Both the position numbers and the translations under genes were made by a program. From Nocardioides marmotae (lineage in GTDB: Bacteria; Actinomycetota; Actinomycetes; Propionibacteriales; Nocardioidaceae): a DNA stretch of 64,000 nt. Each line of letters starts with the position of its first letter. Position 1 is the stretch's first letter. The notes beneath the pieces are model-generated. The model was not told the DNA's origin. It searched no databases and saw nothing but the letters and a program-made list of their open reading frames with translations. Location: NCBI RefSeq assembly GCF_013177455.1, contig NZ_CP053660.1:1798001-1862000 (forward strand), read 5' to 3'. This document shows, piece by piece, positions 24,818 through 31,932 of the stretch.

Positions 24818-25750
24818 ATGAGCAAGCGGGCTGAGGGTGATCGCAACCGCGCGCATCGAGCTCATCGGTACGTACTGGGTACCTGCGCGCCGGCGGTACC
24901 GGCTGCGACCCGGCGCGGCAAGATAGCGGATGTGAATGCGATCATCGCCGCCAACGTCCAAGTGCCGTCGTCCGGTGCTGCGGCGATCATTGCCGATTTC
25001 GCCGAACATGCCATCCGAGTTGCTTACATCGCTCGGCGGGACATCAGCCGGCTCCCCGAGACCGAGTGGCGTGTTCCAGGCATCTACGTGTTGATCGCGG
25101 ATGACGGCTCCCACAGTGTCTACGTCGGCAAGTCGACTGACCTCCGCTCTCGAGTCATGCAGCACAAGTTGGCGAATGCGCACGTGCCGGGGTGGTCGCG
25201 CGCGGTCCTCATCAAGCGCGACACCAGCAATGGATTCACCTCTGCGGACGTGGGCTACCTCGAGGGGAGACTCTCCGCAGAACTCGACGCGATCTCAGGA
25301 ATCGTCGTGGTCAAAGGAAAGACCGACGGCGATTCGACCCTGCCCCCGCACATGCAGATGTCGCTGGACGCGCTTCTGTCCTCGATCCTCGCATCAGTTC
25401 GTCTCGCGGGCGTCGACACCCACCGGGAGGACGACGGAGGTGAGCAGTCCCCCTCTGCGGTCAGCCGAACACAGATACCTGGAACCGTCGCGGACCTCCT
25501 TGCCGAGGGGCTGCTCCATGCAGGCGCAGAACTGCACTGCGCTCGGGCTGGCAAGCACGGCGTAGGCACCGTCGCCCCAGACGGACAAATCATCGTCAAC
25601 GGCGTCGGATACACCGCTCCATCTCTCGCTGCCGGAATCTCGCTCGGTGCTCAGAGCTCGGCGGGATATGGCGGGTGGGAACTCTGGCACGTGGGCTCTC
25701 TCTCCGGCCCGAAGTTGGCCGACCTGCGCTCGCAACTGCCAAAGAGCTAG
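24818..25750 (+). CDS. GIY-YIG endonuclease fused to a RAMA domain
   Basis: A 310-residue protein counted from ATG 24818; GTG 24932 (residue 39) is an equally possible start because nothing before it looks conserved. Residues about 88-165 are a GIY-YIG nuclease: GIY at 88-90, YVG at 102-104, the catalytic Arg at 110 (DLRSRVMQHK), and the metal-binding Glu at 149 (YLEGRLSAEL). Residues about 222-292 match a RAMA domain (GTVADLLAEGLLHAGAEL, YTAPSLAA, GGWELWHV), a module predicted to read modified DNA and found in restriction-linked proteins. Codon use is less GC-biased than in the neighbours. It stands alone; a defence role (modification-dependent cleavage) is inference. Confidence 0.82.
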   Translation: MSKRAEGDRNRAHRAHRYVLGTCAPAVPAATRRGKIADVNAIIAANVQVPSSGAAAIIADFAEHAIRVAYIARRDISRLPETEWRVPGIYVLIADDGSHSVYVGKSTDLRSRVMQHKLANAHVPGWSRAVLIKRDTSNGFTSADVGYLEGRLSAELDAISGIVVVKGKTDGDSTLPPHMQMSLDALLSSILASVRLAGVDTHREDDGGEQSPSAVSRTQIPGTVADLLAEGLLHAGAELHCARAGKHGVGTVAPDGQIIVNGVGYTAPSLAAGISLGAQSSAGYGGWELWHVGSLSGPKLADLRSQLPKS

Positions 25751-25842
25751 ACGGTATGGAGTGACCGCTCAGGGTGGACCGGGCACTGAGCCGGGGAAAA
25801 CGCGATGGGCGGCGATGTCGGTCCACGGGGCGCGCTGTCGTA

Positions 25843-25858
25843 GTCCCGATCAGTGGCA
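25843..25858 (+). promoter_or_regulatory. shared-regulon box S5 with leaderless promoter for the NTF2 gene
   Basis: GTCCCGATCAGTGGCA is the weakest match to the box found at four other promoters of the island. Its centre (25851) is 51 nt before the ATG at 25902. A -10 hexamer TAGGTT (25889-25894) ends 7 nt before that ATG, so the transcript is probably leaderless. Confidence 0.5.
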
Positions 25859-25901
25859 TCGGCTGGGCCGTGATCCCGATGGTGTTCCTAGGTTCGCCCG
25901 C

Positions 25902-26369
25902 ATGAACCCTGTCGACGACGTCGCCGCCATCACCCGATTGAAGTACCGCTATCTCCGCTGCCTCGACACCAAGGAATGGGACGGGTTCGCGGCGTGCTTC
26001 GCGCCGGACGCAACGGCGGACTACAACGGCCTCGTCTTCGACGACCCCGAGTCCCTGGTGGACTACATGCGCCGCAACATGGGGGACGGCGTCCTGACCA
26101 TGCACCAGGCGCACCATCCCGAGATCGACGTCGACGCGGACGACCCGGACCGGGCGACGGGGACGTGGTACCTGCACGACAAGGTCATCGTCGACGCCGT
26201 CCGCTTCGCCCTCGAAGGTGGCGCCACCTACTCCGACGTCTACACGCGCATCGAGGGGGAGTGGCGGATCCTCCGCACGGGCTACCGGCGCACCTTCGAG
26301 CTGACCTGGAACCTCGACGAGCCCGGCGGCGTGCGGGTGCATGGTCCCGAGGTGCGCTCGCGCTTCTGA
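25902..26369 (+). CDS. NTF2/SnoaL-like protein
   Basis: A 155-residue single-domain protein of the NTF2-like cone fold: VAAITRLKYRYLRCLDTKEW, FAPDATADYNG, and a terminal RIEGEWRILRTGYRRTFEL. The family includes polyketide cyclases, ketosteroid isomerases and dehydratase-like enzymes, many without proven activity. A second, diverged member is convergent at 26395-26853. The ATG at 25902 sits 7 nt after a -10 hexamer, so it appears leaderless. It carries an upstream box like that of the KshA operon, which suggests joint regulation. Confidence 0.88.
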   Translation: MNPVDDVAAITRLKYRYLRCLDTKEWDGFAACFAPDATADYNGLVFDDPESLVDYMRRNMGDGVLTMHQAHHPEIDVDADDPDRATGTWYLHDKVIVDAVRFALEGGATYSDVYTRIEGEWRILRTGYRRTFELTWNLDEPGGVRVHGPEVRSRF

Positions 26370-26394
26370 GGCCTGCCCGACGCCCGGGCCTCCG

Positions 26395-26853
26395 TCACAG
26401 CCGCCCGGTGCGGGAGAGGAGGTCTCGTGCGTCGGCGCTGCCGTCAAGCCCGCGGGTGGTCCGGCGGGTGGTGCGCCAGCCGTCGGGGGTGCGGACGAGG
26501 TCGAAGTGGTTCGCCCCGATGCGGGCGGGGAACACGCGGTCGCCGCGCCGCACCAGCAGCACCGACTCGCAGACCGCGACCGCCCGATCGCCGTCGACGG
26601 CCACGTGCGCCGGGCCGAGGAAGTGGCTGCAGCCGTTGCCGATCAGCCCCTGGTGGGCGTCGGAGCGGACCATCGCGTCGACCTCGGCGCGGCTACCCAT
26701 GTAGAGCTCATCGACGTCGTACACGCCCTGCTCGGTCCACAGGTCCGCCACCCGCTCCGCCTCACCGGCGTCGACGAGGGGACCGTACGAGGCCACGAGC
26801 TGGGTGATCGCGACGACGTCCTCCAGGCGCTGGAGGCGCTCCTCGATGCTCAC
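26395..26853 (-). CDS. NTF2/SnoaL-like protein downstream of the LLM oxidoreductase
   Basis: A 152-residue NTF2-like protein (SnoaL_4 type): VAITQLVASYGPLVDAGEAE, LWTEQGVYDVDELYMG, and a terminal TPDGWRTTRRTTRGLDG. The GTG start at 26853 overlaps the LLM stop (GTGA), so it is translated with that oxidoreductase and may process its product. Convergent with the other NTF2 gene; 25 nt separate the stops. Confidence 0.88.
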   Translation of the reverse strand: MSIEERLQRLEDVVAITQLVASYGPLVDAGEAERVADLWTEQGVYDVDELYMGSRAEVDAMVRSDAHQGLIGNGCSHFLGPAHVAVDGDRAVAVCESVLLVRRGDRVFPARIGANHFDLVRTPDGWRTTRRTTRGLDGSADARDLLSRTGRL

Positions 26854-27719
26854 TTCTCCTCCTGGGGTGTGAGGTCGGCGAGCGAGGCCAGCGCGGCGAG
26901 CTGCTCGACGTAGTGGTCCGCCGTGGTGGCGGCGACGTGGACGTTGACGACGGTGGCGCCCGCCGCGATCGTGCGCTCGAGCGCCTCGACGGTCCGGTCC
27001 GGCTCGCCGAGTGGGTCCACCGGGCGCCCGGCGCCCAGGACCACCTCGAAGCCGTCGGGCAGCGCGGCCTGGGCGAGCATCCCGCGCAGGCGGTCGCGGG
27101 GGAGGCCGAACGGCACCCAGCCGTCGCCGTGCTCGCGCGCCCGGCGCAGGCTTCGCGCAGTGTGCCCGCCGATCCAGAAGGGCACCCGGTCCTGGCTGGC
27201 GTGCGGCTCGACGACCACGTCGGAGAAGGAGTACCGGGGTCCGTCGTACACGGGCGTGCGGGTGGAGAGCGCGGCCCGCAGGGCCGGGAGGGCGTCGTCG
27301 GCGATGGCGCCGCGCGCGGCGTAGTCGGCGCCCAGCAGGTCGAACTCCTCCTCGATCGAGCCGACGCCGAGGCCGAGGACCAGGCGGCCGCCGCTGACCA
27401 GGTCGAGCGTGCCGTAGCGCTTCGCGATCTCGAGCGGGTGGTGGTAGCCGAGCACGAGGACCTGGGTGGCCAGCCGGATGCGCGTCGTGCGTGCGGCGAG
27501 GTACCCCAGGGTCGCGAGGGGGTCCCAGTAGCGGCCGCCGCGCTCCGCGGCGATCGGCACGGGGACGGCGACGTGTTCGGAGCACGTGAGGTGGTCGAAC
27601 CCGAGCCGGTCCGCGGCTTCGGCGATCGCACCCAGCTCCGCGATCCCGGCCGCCGGCTCCCAGGGGCCGAAGAAGCCGGGCAGGGCCGTGACGACCGGGC
27701 TGGTGACGCCCACGCGCAT
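26850..27719 (-). CDS. LLM-class (probably F420-dependent) oxidoreductase
   Basis: A 289-residue TIM-barrel oxidoreductase of the luciferase-like family. Recognisable parts are FDHLTCSEHVAVPV, YWDPLATLGYLAARTTRIRL near residue 65, and GGRLVLGLGVGSIEEEFDLLG near residue 110, which is the flavin/F420 phosphate-binding block. Length and motifs match the F420-dependent subgroup common in actinobacteria; cofactor choice is inference. It leads a two-gene unit with the NTF2 gene and carries promoter box S1 and a -10 (TTGGAT, 27754-27749) upstream. Divergent from the IclR regulator. Confidence 0.9.
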   Translation of the reverse strand: MRVGVTSPVVTALPGFFGPWEPAAGIAELGAIAEAADRLGFDHLTCSEHVAVPVPIAAERGGRYWDPLATLGYLAARTTRIRLATQVLVLGYHHPLEIAKRYGTLDLVSGGRLVLGLGVGSIEEEFDLLGADYAARGAIADDALPALRAALSTRTPVYDGPRYSFSDVVVEPHASQDRVPFWIGGHTARSLRRAREHGDGWVPFGLPRDRLRGMLAQAALPDGFEVVLGAGRPVDPLGEPDRTVEALERTIAAGATVVNVHVAATTADHYVEQLAALASLADLTPQEEK

Positions 27720-27784
27720 GGGTGCTCCTCGTCTCGCAGGTTCCTGCCATCCAAGCGCCGGGACCCGGCGCCGGGCGTGCCGCT

Positions 27785-27800
27785 GTCCCGGTGACCGGAA
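27785..27800. promoter_or_regulatory. shared-regulon box S1 in the LLM/IclR divergent region
   Basis: GTCCCGGTGACCGGAA, a 15-bp palindrome with one mismatch (TCCCGGT-G-ACCGGAA). Its centre (27793) is 52 bp upstream of the start point predicted from the minus-strand -10 TTGGAT (27754-27749), the same spacing as at the other boxes. It therefore probably serves the LLM promoter. Confidence 0.65.
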
Positions 27801-27801
27801 G

Positions 27802-27874
27802 TAGAATGAATTTCAGAAAGCTCCTTCCGGAGATCTCCCGCCACTGTTAGCGTCGTCACTAGAATTCGTTTCAG
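27802..27874. promoter_or_regulatory. pair of TAGAAT-N3-TTTCAG boxes around the IclR promoter
   Basis: TAGAATGAATTTCAG (27802-27816) and TAGAATTCGTTTCAG (27860-27874) are direct repeats 58 bp apart. Each also has dyad symmetry of the form TnnAATnnRTTnnA, one base from the KstR consensus TnnAACnnGTTnnA. A -10 (TAGCGT, 27848-27853) for the IclR gene lies between them, so the second copy overlaps the predicted start point. This is a typical autorepression layout. Confidence 0.6.
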
Positions 27875-27897
27875 TTCTGGTTCGGGGGAGGGCACCG

Positions 27898-28731
27898 ATG
27901 TCGGCGTCGACGATGGATCAGGTGGACGGCACCACGGAGGTGTCGGGGGGCGCGGGGCGCGTGCTGCCCCCGTCGATGGTCGAGCGGATGACACTGATCC
28001 TCGACCTCTTCACGACGCGTCGGACCCGGCTGGGCCTGGAGGACATCGCCGGGGCGACCGGTCTTCCGCGCTCCACGGCCCACCGCATCCTCGACCAGCT
28101 GGTCGGCCTGGACTGGGTCGAGCACGGGTCGGCCGGCTACGGCCTCGGGCGCCGCTCGCTGGTGCTCGGCGGCGGCTCCGCGGAGCACGCCGACCTCAGG
28201 TCGGCTGCGTCCCCCTATCTCCACGAGCTGCTCCTCGCGACCGGTGCGGTGATCCACCTGGGCGTCCTCGACGGGGGGCGGGTCTCCTACCTCGACAAGC
28301 TGGGCGGGCGCTTCGCGACCTCGGTGCCGTCGCGGGTCGGTGGCTCGGCGCCGGCCCACTGCACGGGACTGGGGAAAGCGATGCTCGCCTGGATCGAGCC
28401 CGAGCGCGTCGACACGCTCGTGGGCGACGGCATGCCGGCGCACACGGGGGCCACGATCGCCCGGCTCGACGCCCTGCACCGCGAGCTGGGACGGATCCGC
28501 GCCCGAGATGGCCTCGCCCTGGAGCGTGGCGAGTGCTTCCCCCACATCGCCTGTGTCGCCGCCGCCGTGCGCGGTCCCCGTGAGCCGGTCGGCGCGATCT
28601 CGATCGTCGTGTCGGCGGATGCCGCCCTCGAGCGGGTCGCGCCGCTGGTGCTCGGCGCCGCCCGGCGGGTCTCCGAGGACCTCTTCCCGGACGTCGACGA
28701 CCGCCGCCGACGGCTGAGCGTCGTCGACTGA
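27898..28731 (+). CDS. IclR-family transcriptional regulator
   Basis: A 277-residue regulator. The N-terminal winged HTH (residues about 25-85) reads MTLILDLFTTRRTRLGLEDI and GLPRSTAHRILDQLVGLDWV. The C-terminal IclR effector domain has the GSAPAHCTGLGKAMLAW signature near residue 150 and ends in ISIVVSADAALERVAPLVLGAA. IclR proteins control aromatic and other catabolic operons as activators or repressors. It sits in the middle of the catabolic island and is divergent from the LLM gene, so it is the leading candidate reader of one of the two box types in the intervening region. Confidence 0.92.
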   Translation: MSASTMDQVDGTTEVSGGAGRVLPPSMVERMTLILDLFTTRRTRLGLEDIAGATGLPRSTAHRILDQLVGLDWVEHGSAGYGLGRRSLVLGGGSAEHADLRSAASPYLHELLLATGAVIHLGVLDGGRVSYLDKLGGRFATSVPSRVGGSAPAHCTGLGKAMLAWIEPERVDTLVGDGMPAHTGATIARLDALHRELGRIRARDGLALERGECFPHIACVAAAVRGPREPVGAISIVVSADAALERVAPLVLGAARRVSEDLFPDVDDRRRRLSVVD

Positions 28732-28738
28732 CGGGCCG

Positions 28739-29539
28739 TCAGGGCTGCGGGAGGAGGTTCCGCATGATCTTCTCGGTGCCGGCGACGAGGCGGGCCCGCT
28801 CCCCGGTCGAGCGCAGCTCGACGATCGCCTCGTTGCCGCTCACCACATGTACCGGCCCGTGGGGGAGGGCGGCGAGGCCCTCCCGCGCGACGGCAGCGGC
28901 CTCGGAGACGTGCATGCCCGGTACGTCGAAGTTCAGGCCGGCCCGCTCCATCGCCGGCGTCCGGGTCACCCCGAGCACCAGCTCCAGCACGTGCACGCCG
29001 TGCTCGCGCAGCTCGGCCCAGAGGCCCTCGGCGAAGATGCGGGAGAAGGCCTTCGTGCCGCCGTACACGCCTTCGGTCGAGGTGCCGACGTAGCCGGCGA
29101 GCGACCCCATGAGGAGGATCCCGCCGCGGCCGCGCTCGCTCATCGGCCTCGCGTAGTGGTGGGTCAGCGCGAGCATCGCGCCGATGTTGAGGTCGACCAC
29201 GCGGCGGAAGGCGCCGAGGTCGCCCTCGGTGAACGGCCGGCCGTGTGCGTTGGCGCCGGCGTTGTAGACGACCAGCCCGACCTCGACGTCGTCCGTCGCC
29301 GCGACGACTGCGTCGATCGCCTCCGGGGTGGTGAGGTCGGCGACCACGGTGCGCACCTCGACGCCGAGCGACCGGACGGTGGCGGCGGTCGCGTGGAGCG
29401 GACCCGGTCGACGGGCGACCAGGACGACGTTGATGCCGGCTGCGCCGAGCTCCCGGGCGAGCTCGGCGCCCACGCCCTCGGAGCCGCCGGCGATGACCGC
29501 CCATGGCCCGTACTGCCCGTGGGTGTCCAGCTCGGTCAT
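28739..29539 (-). CDS. short-chain dehydrogenase/reductase
   Basis: A 266-residue SDR. The nucleotide loop is AGGSEGVG (residues 17-24, a variant of TGxxxGxG), VYNAGANAHG is the NAG motif, the active-site Ser lies in MGSLAGYVG, and the catalytic Tyr159 and Lys163 are in YGGTK. LVARRPG after strand 2 suggests NADP(H) preference. It is the third gene of the KshA operon and overlaps the small CxxC protein by ATGA. It probably oxidises or reduces a hydroxyl/keto group on the pathway substrate. Confidence 0.92.
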   Translation of the reverse strand: MTELDTHGQYGPWAVIAGGSEGVGAELARELGAAGINVVLVARRPGPLHATAATVRSLGVEVRTVVADLTTPEAIDAVVAATDDVEVGLVVYNAGANAHGRPFTEGDLGAFRRVVDLNIGAMLALTHHYARPMSERGRGGILLMGSLAGYVGTSTEGVYGGTKAFSRIFAEGLWAELREHGVHVLELVLGVTRTPAMERAGLNFDVPGMHVSEAAAVAREGLAALPHGPVHVVSGNEAIVELRSTGERARLVAGTEKIMRNLLPQP

Positions 29540-29850
29540 CGGTCGGCCTCCTGAGCGGGGTTGGACTTCAGCGGTTCGTCGGACTGCACCGAGAGCTCAC
29601 CGCGCACCGCCGCCTCCCGGATCGAGTCCCGGACCGCCGTGCAACCCGGGAACGCGCTTCGGTTCGGACGGTCGGATCGGGCCTCGGTCGCGCGCCGCTG
29701 CGTGCACCGCTCGAGCGCGTCGGCGGTCCACTGCAGCGTCGTCTGGTCCCAGCTGCTCTTCCGCGCTGTGACGCCGGCGCCGCACGCGGTGCAGGTGACC
29801 GGCTCCATCGGCGCGGCCTCCAGCCGCACGTCAGGCCGCGGCGAGGTCAT
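29536..29850 (-). CDS. small CxxC protein of the Rieske oxygenase operon
   Basis: A 104-residue protein between the KshA-like oxygenase and the SDR, overlapping both by ATGA. It contains a CTACGAGVTARKSSWDQTTL segment (one CxxC pair) and three further cysteines, then a charged tail. I do not recognise a named domain. Similar small proteins with C-x-x-C and an ARKSSW-QT motif are, from memory, found beside KshA-type oxygenases in other actinobacteria. It could be an electron-transfer or assembly partner, but it lacks the four-cysteine pattern of a ferredoxin. Confidence 0.75.
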   Translation of the reverse strand: MTSPRPDVRLEAAPMEPVTCTACGAGVTARKSSWDQTTLQWTADALERCTQRRATEARSDRPNRSAFPGCTAVRDSIREAAVRGELSVQSDEPLKSNPAQEADR

Positions 29851-30986
29851 GCCCGGAGGGCGCGCGCCGCCAGGTTGTGCTCGACCTCGGCCCGCCACGC
29901 CTCGTTGGGACGCGTCGTGTCGATCTCGAACTCGAAGCGGTCGGACATCTCGGGCTGCACGTCGGCCACGTCGACGTAGAACTGCTGGTACCACCGCCGC
30001 AGCTGGTAGACCGGGCCGTCCTCCTCGCACAGCAGCGGGTTGTCGATGCGTGCCTTGTTCTTCCAGATCGCGACGTCCTGCTCGAACCCGTACCTGATGA
30101 ACGCGCCGGTCTTCTCCGCCATCTTCTCGGCGTCCTCGTCGGAGATGCCGTCCTTCTTCTCCACGATGATCCCGTATTGCAGGACGAACGAGTTCTCGTC
30201 GATCGGGTAGTGGCAGTTGATCAGGATGGTGTCGACGTCGAGGTCCTCGTAGTGGTAGGTGACCTCGTCGATCATGAAGCTGGGGCCGTGGTAGGCCGCC
30301 ACGCTCGTCGTGCCGAGCACCGTCGGGTTGTGCTTCGCCGGCTTCGTCGGCCGCACGTCCTCCCGTCCTGCACCGTTCATGTACTGGAAGGCCGTGGTGC
30401 CCTCGAAGACGTTCTTGAAGTACGTCGGGAACGAGTAGTGGATGTAGAAGAAGTGCGCCATGTCGACGACGTTGTCGACGATCTCCCGGCAGTTGGCGCC
30501 CTCGATCACCGTCTCGTACCAGAGCCAGTCCGTCCAACGGTCGTCATCGACCTGGGGGATCCGCGGGATGGTCACATCGGTCGGCGGCGCGTTGCCTTCG
30601 GGGTCGTTCCAGACGAAGACCATGCCGTCCTGCACCATCGTCGGCCAGGCCGCCGTACGGGCTCGCAGCGGGATGCGCCGGGCGTAGGGGATCTGCTTGC
30701 AGCGGCCGTCGCCGCCCCAGCGCCAGTCGTGGAAGGGGCAGGCGATCTCGTCGCCCTTCACGGCGCCTTGCGAGAGGTCGCCCCCCATGTGGCGGCAGTG
30801 GGCGTCGAGCACGTTGATCCGGCCGTCGGAGCCGGCGAACACGACCAGCTTCTGGCCGAACGCGCCGACCCGGTGGGGCGTGCCGTCCGCCAGGTCTCGG
30901 GCGAGCCCGAGACAGTGCCAGCCGCGCGCGAATCGCCGGGGGGCGGCGTCCACCTCGATGTGCCGGATCTCCTCGGTGCGCGTCAT
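29847..30986 (-). CDS. Rieske non-haem iron oxygenase, KshA-like
   Basis: A 379-residue oxygenase closely patterned on KshA, the terminal component of 3-ketosteroid 9-alpha-hydroxylase. The Rieske [2Fe-2S] ligands are Cys64, His66, Cys83 and His86 (CRHMGGDLSQG and CPFHDWRW). The mononuclear iron site is NVVDMAHFFYIHY (Asn172, Asp175, His178, His183). RRWYQQFYVDVADVQPEM near the C-terminus is also a KshA hallmark. No reductase (KshB) gene is in the window. It opens a three-gene unit with box S4 and a leaderless -10 (CACACT) upstream. The substrate is probably a steroid-like ring system, by family inference. Confidence 0.92.
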   Translation of the reverse strand: MTRTEEIRHIEVDAAPRRFARGWHCLGLARDLADGTPHRVGAFGQKLVVFAGSDGRINVLDAHCRHMGGDLSQGAVKGDEIACPFHDWRWGGDGRCKQIPYARRIPLRARTAAWPTMVQDGMVFVWNDPEGNAPPTDVTIPRIPQVDDDRWTDWLWYETVIEGANCREIVDNVVDMAHFFYIHYSFPTYFKNVFEGTTAFQYMNGAGREDVRPTKPAKHNPTVLGTTSVAAYHGPSFMIDEVTYHYEDLDVDTILINCHYPIDENSFVLQYGIIVEKKDGISDEDAEKMAEKTGAFIRYGFEQDVAIWKNKARIDNPLLCEEDGPVYQLRRWYQQFYVDVADVQPEMSDRFEFEIDTTRPNEAWRAEVEHNLAARALRA

Positions 30987-31028
30987 GGGGCGAGTGTGCG
31001 GCGGGCCGTCCGGTGGCCGCCGGCTCCG

Positions 31029-31045
31029 GTCCCACTCAGCGGTAG
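31029..31045. promoter_or_regulatory. shared-regulon box S4 upstream of the KshA operon
   Basis: GTCCCACTCAGCGGTAG matches box S3 at 13 of 17 positions. Its centre (31037) is 51 nt upstream of the ATG at 30986, which follows a CACACT -10-like hexamer by 6 nt on the minus strand. It lies in the divergent region with the TetR gene. Confidence 0.55.
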
Positions 31046-31132
31046 CCCGCCAGCACGCCGGCGCCCGGCGGGGCCGAAGATAGGCAGGCGTCCGGACGTG
31101 TGCGGGCGTCCCGACGAGACCAGGAGTGACGC

Positions 31133-31768
31133 GTGCCGCGAATCACCGAGGCCCGGCAGCCCGCCGAGCCCAACTCCGCCGAGCAGCGCGACCGTCACCA
31201 GCGCATCCTGCGTGCCGCCAGCAAGCTGGGTGCCGAGCACGGGCTCGAGCGGATGCAGATGAACGATGTGGCGAAGGAGGCCGGCGTCGCCATCGCCACG
31301 CTCTACCGCTACTTCCCGTCGAAGACCGACCTGTTCGTCGGAGTGCTGCACAGCCAGATTCGGCGCCTGGGCGGGACGGCCGTGGTCGGTGCCGCGGCCG
31401 ACGGTTCCCGGGCGGCGGCCGTCGCGGAGGTGCTGATCGCCGCGGGGCGCAAGATGCTCGAGCGCTCCCAGCTGGCCACCGCGATGCTCCAGGCCAACAA
31501 CATGGCCCAGCTCCAGGGCGGCCGGGAGTACACCGAGGCCAACTCCGCCTTTCACCACGTGCTGCTCAACGCGCTGGGGGTCGACGAGCCGGGGAAGGAG
31601 GACTACCGCATGGTCCGGATCATCGAGCAGACCTGGTACGGCATCCTCGTCTCGGTCCTCAACGGCGTGGTCACCCAGGACGAGGCCGACGAGGACATCC
31701 GGCTCGCGAGTCGGCTGCTCCTCGGGCCGAGCTATGACGACGGCGGCGAGGTCGCGCGGTTGCCGTGA
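31133..31768 (+). CDS. TetR-family regulator, KstR-like
   Basis: A 211-residue TetR repressor. The N-terminal HTH (residues about 22-68) reads HQRILRAASKLGAEHGLERM and VAIATLYRYFPSKTDLF. The pattern with QMNDVAKEAGVA and the YRYFPSK helix is close to KstR, the steroid-catabolism repressor, and the ligand domain ends in WYGILVSVLNGVVT. The GTG start at 31133 has AGGAG 6 nt upstream. It lies between the divergent KshA operon and the codirectional acyl-CoA ligase operon, so it probably controls one or both. Confidence 0.9.
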   Translation: MPRITEARQPAEPNSAEQRDRHQRILRAASKLGAEHGLERMQMNDVAKEAGVAIATLYRYFPSKTDLFVGVLHSQIRRLGGTAVVGAAADGSRAAAVAEVLIAAGRKMLERSQLATAMLQANNMAQLQGGREYTEANSAFHHVLLNALGVDEPGKEDYRMVRIIEQTWYGILVSVLNGVVTQDEADEDIRLASRLLLGPSYDDGGEVARLP

Positions 31769-31872
31769 CCGGGTGATCGGCGTCGACCTCCGCGACCCGA
31801 GGCGTGCGCCGCGGGTCGCCGCAGGAGATCGACCGCTCGACCACGACCGCTCTGAACGCGGGCTGCTGCGAC

Positions 31873-31889
31873 GTCCCGGTCACCGGGAT
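31873..31889 (+). promoter_or_regulatory. shared-regulon box S2 and leaderless promoter of the acyl-CoA ligase operon
   Basis: TCCCGGTCACCGGGA (31874-31888) is a perfect 15-bp palindrome preceded by G. Its centre (31881) is 52 nt before the ATG at 31933. The -10 hexamer AATACT (31920-31925) ends 7 nt before that ATG, so the transcript should be leaderless. Confidence 0.7.
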
Positions 31890-31932
31890 CCATGCCCCCG
31901 CTGTCCGGGCCGGAGCGCGAATACTCCCCGCC

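Noticed and set aside
31107..31121. Additional GTCCCG string near the TetR start as a sixth regulon box
   Set aside because: The right half (ACGAGACC) does not match the palindrome, and the spacing to the GTG does not fit the other sites.
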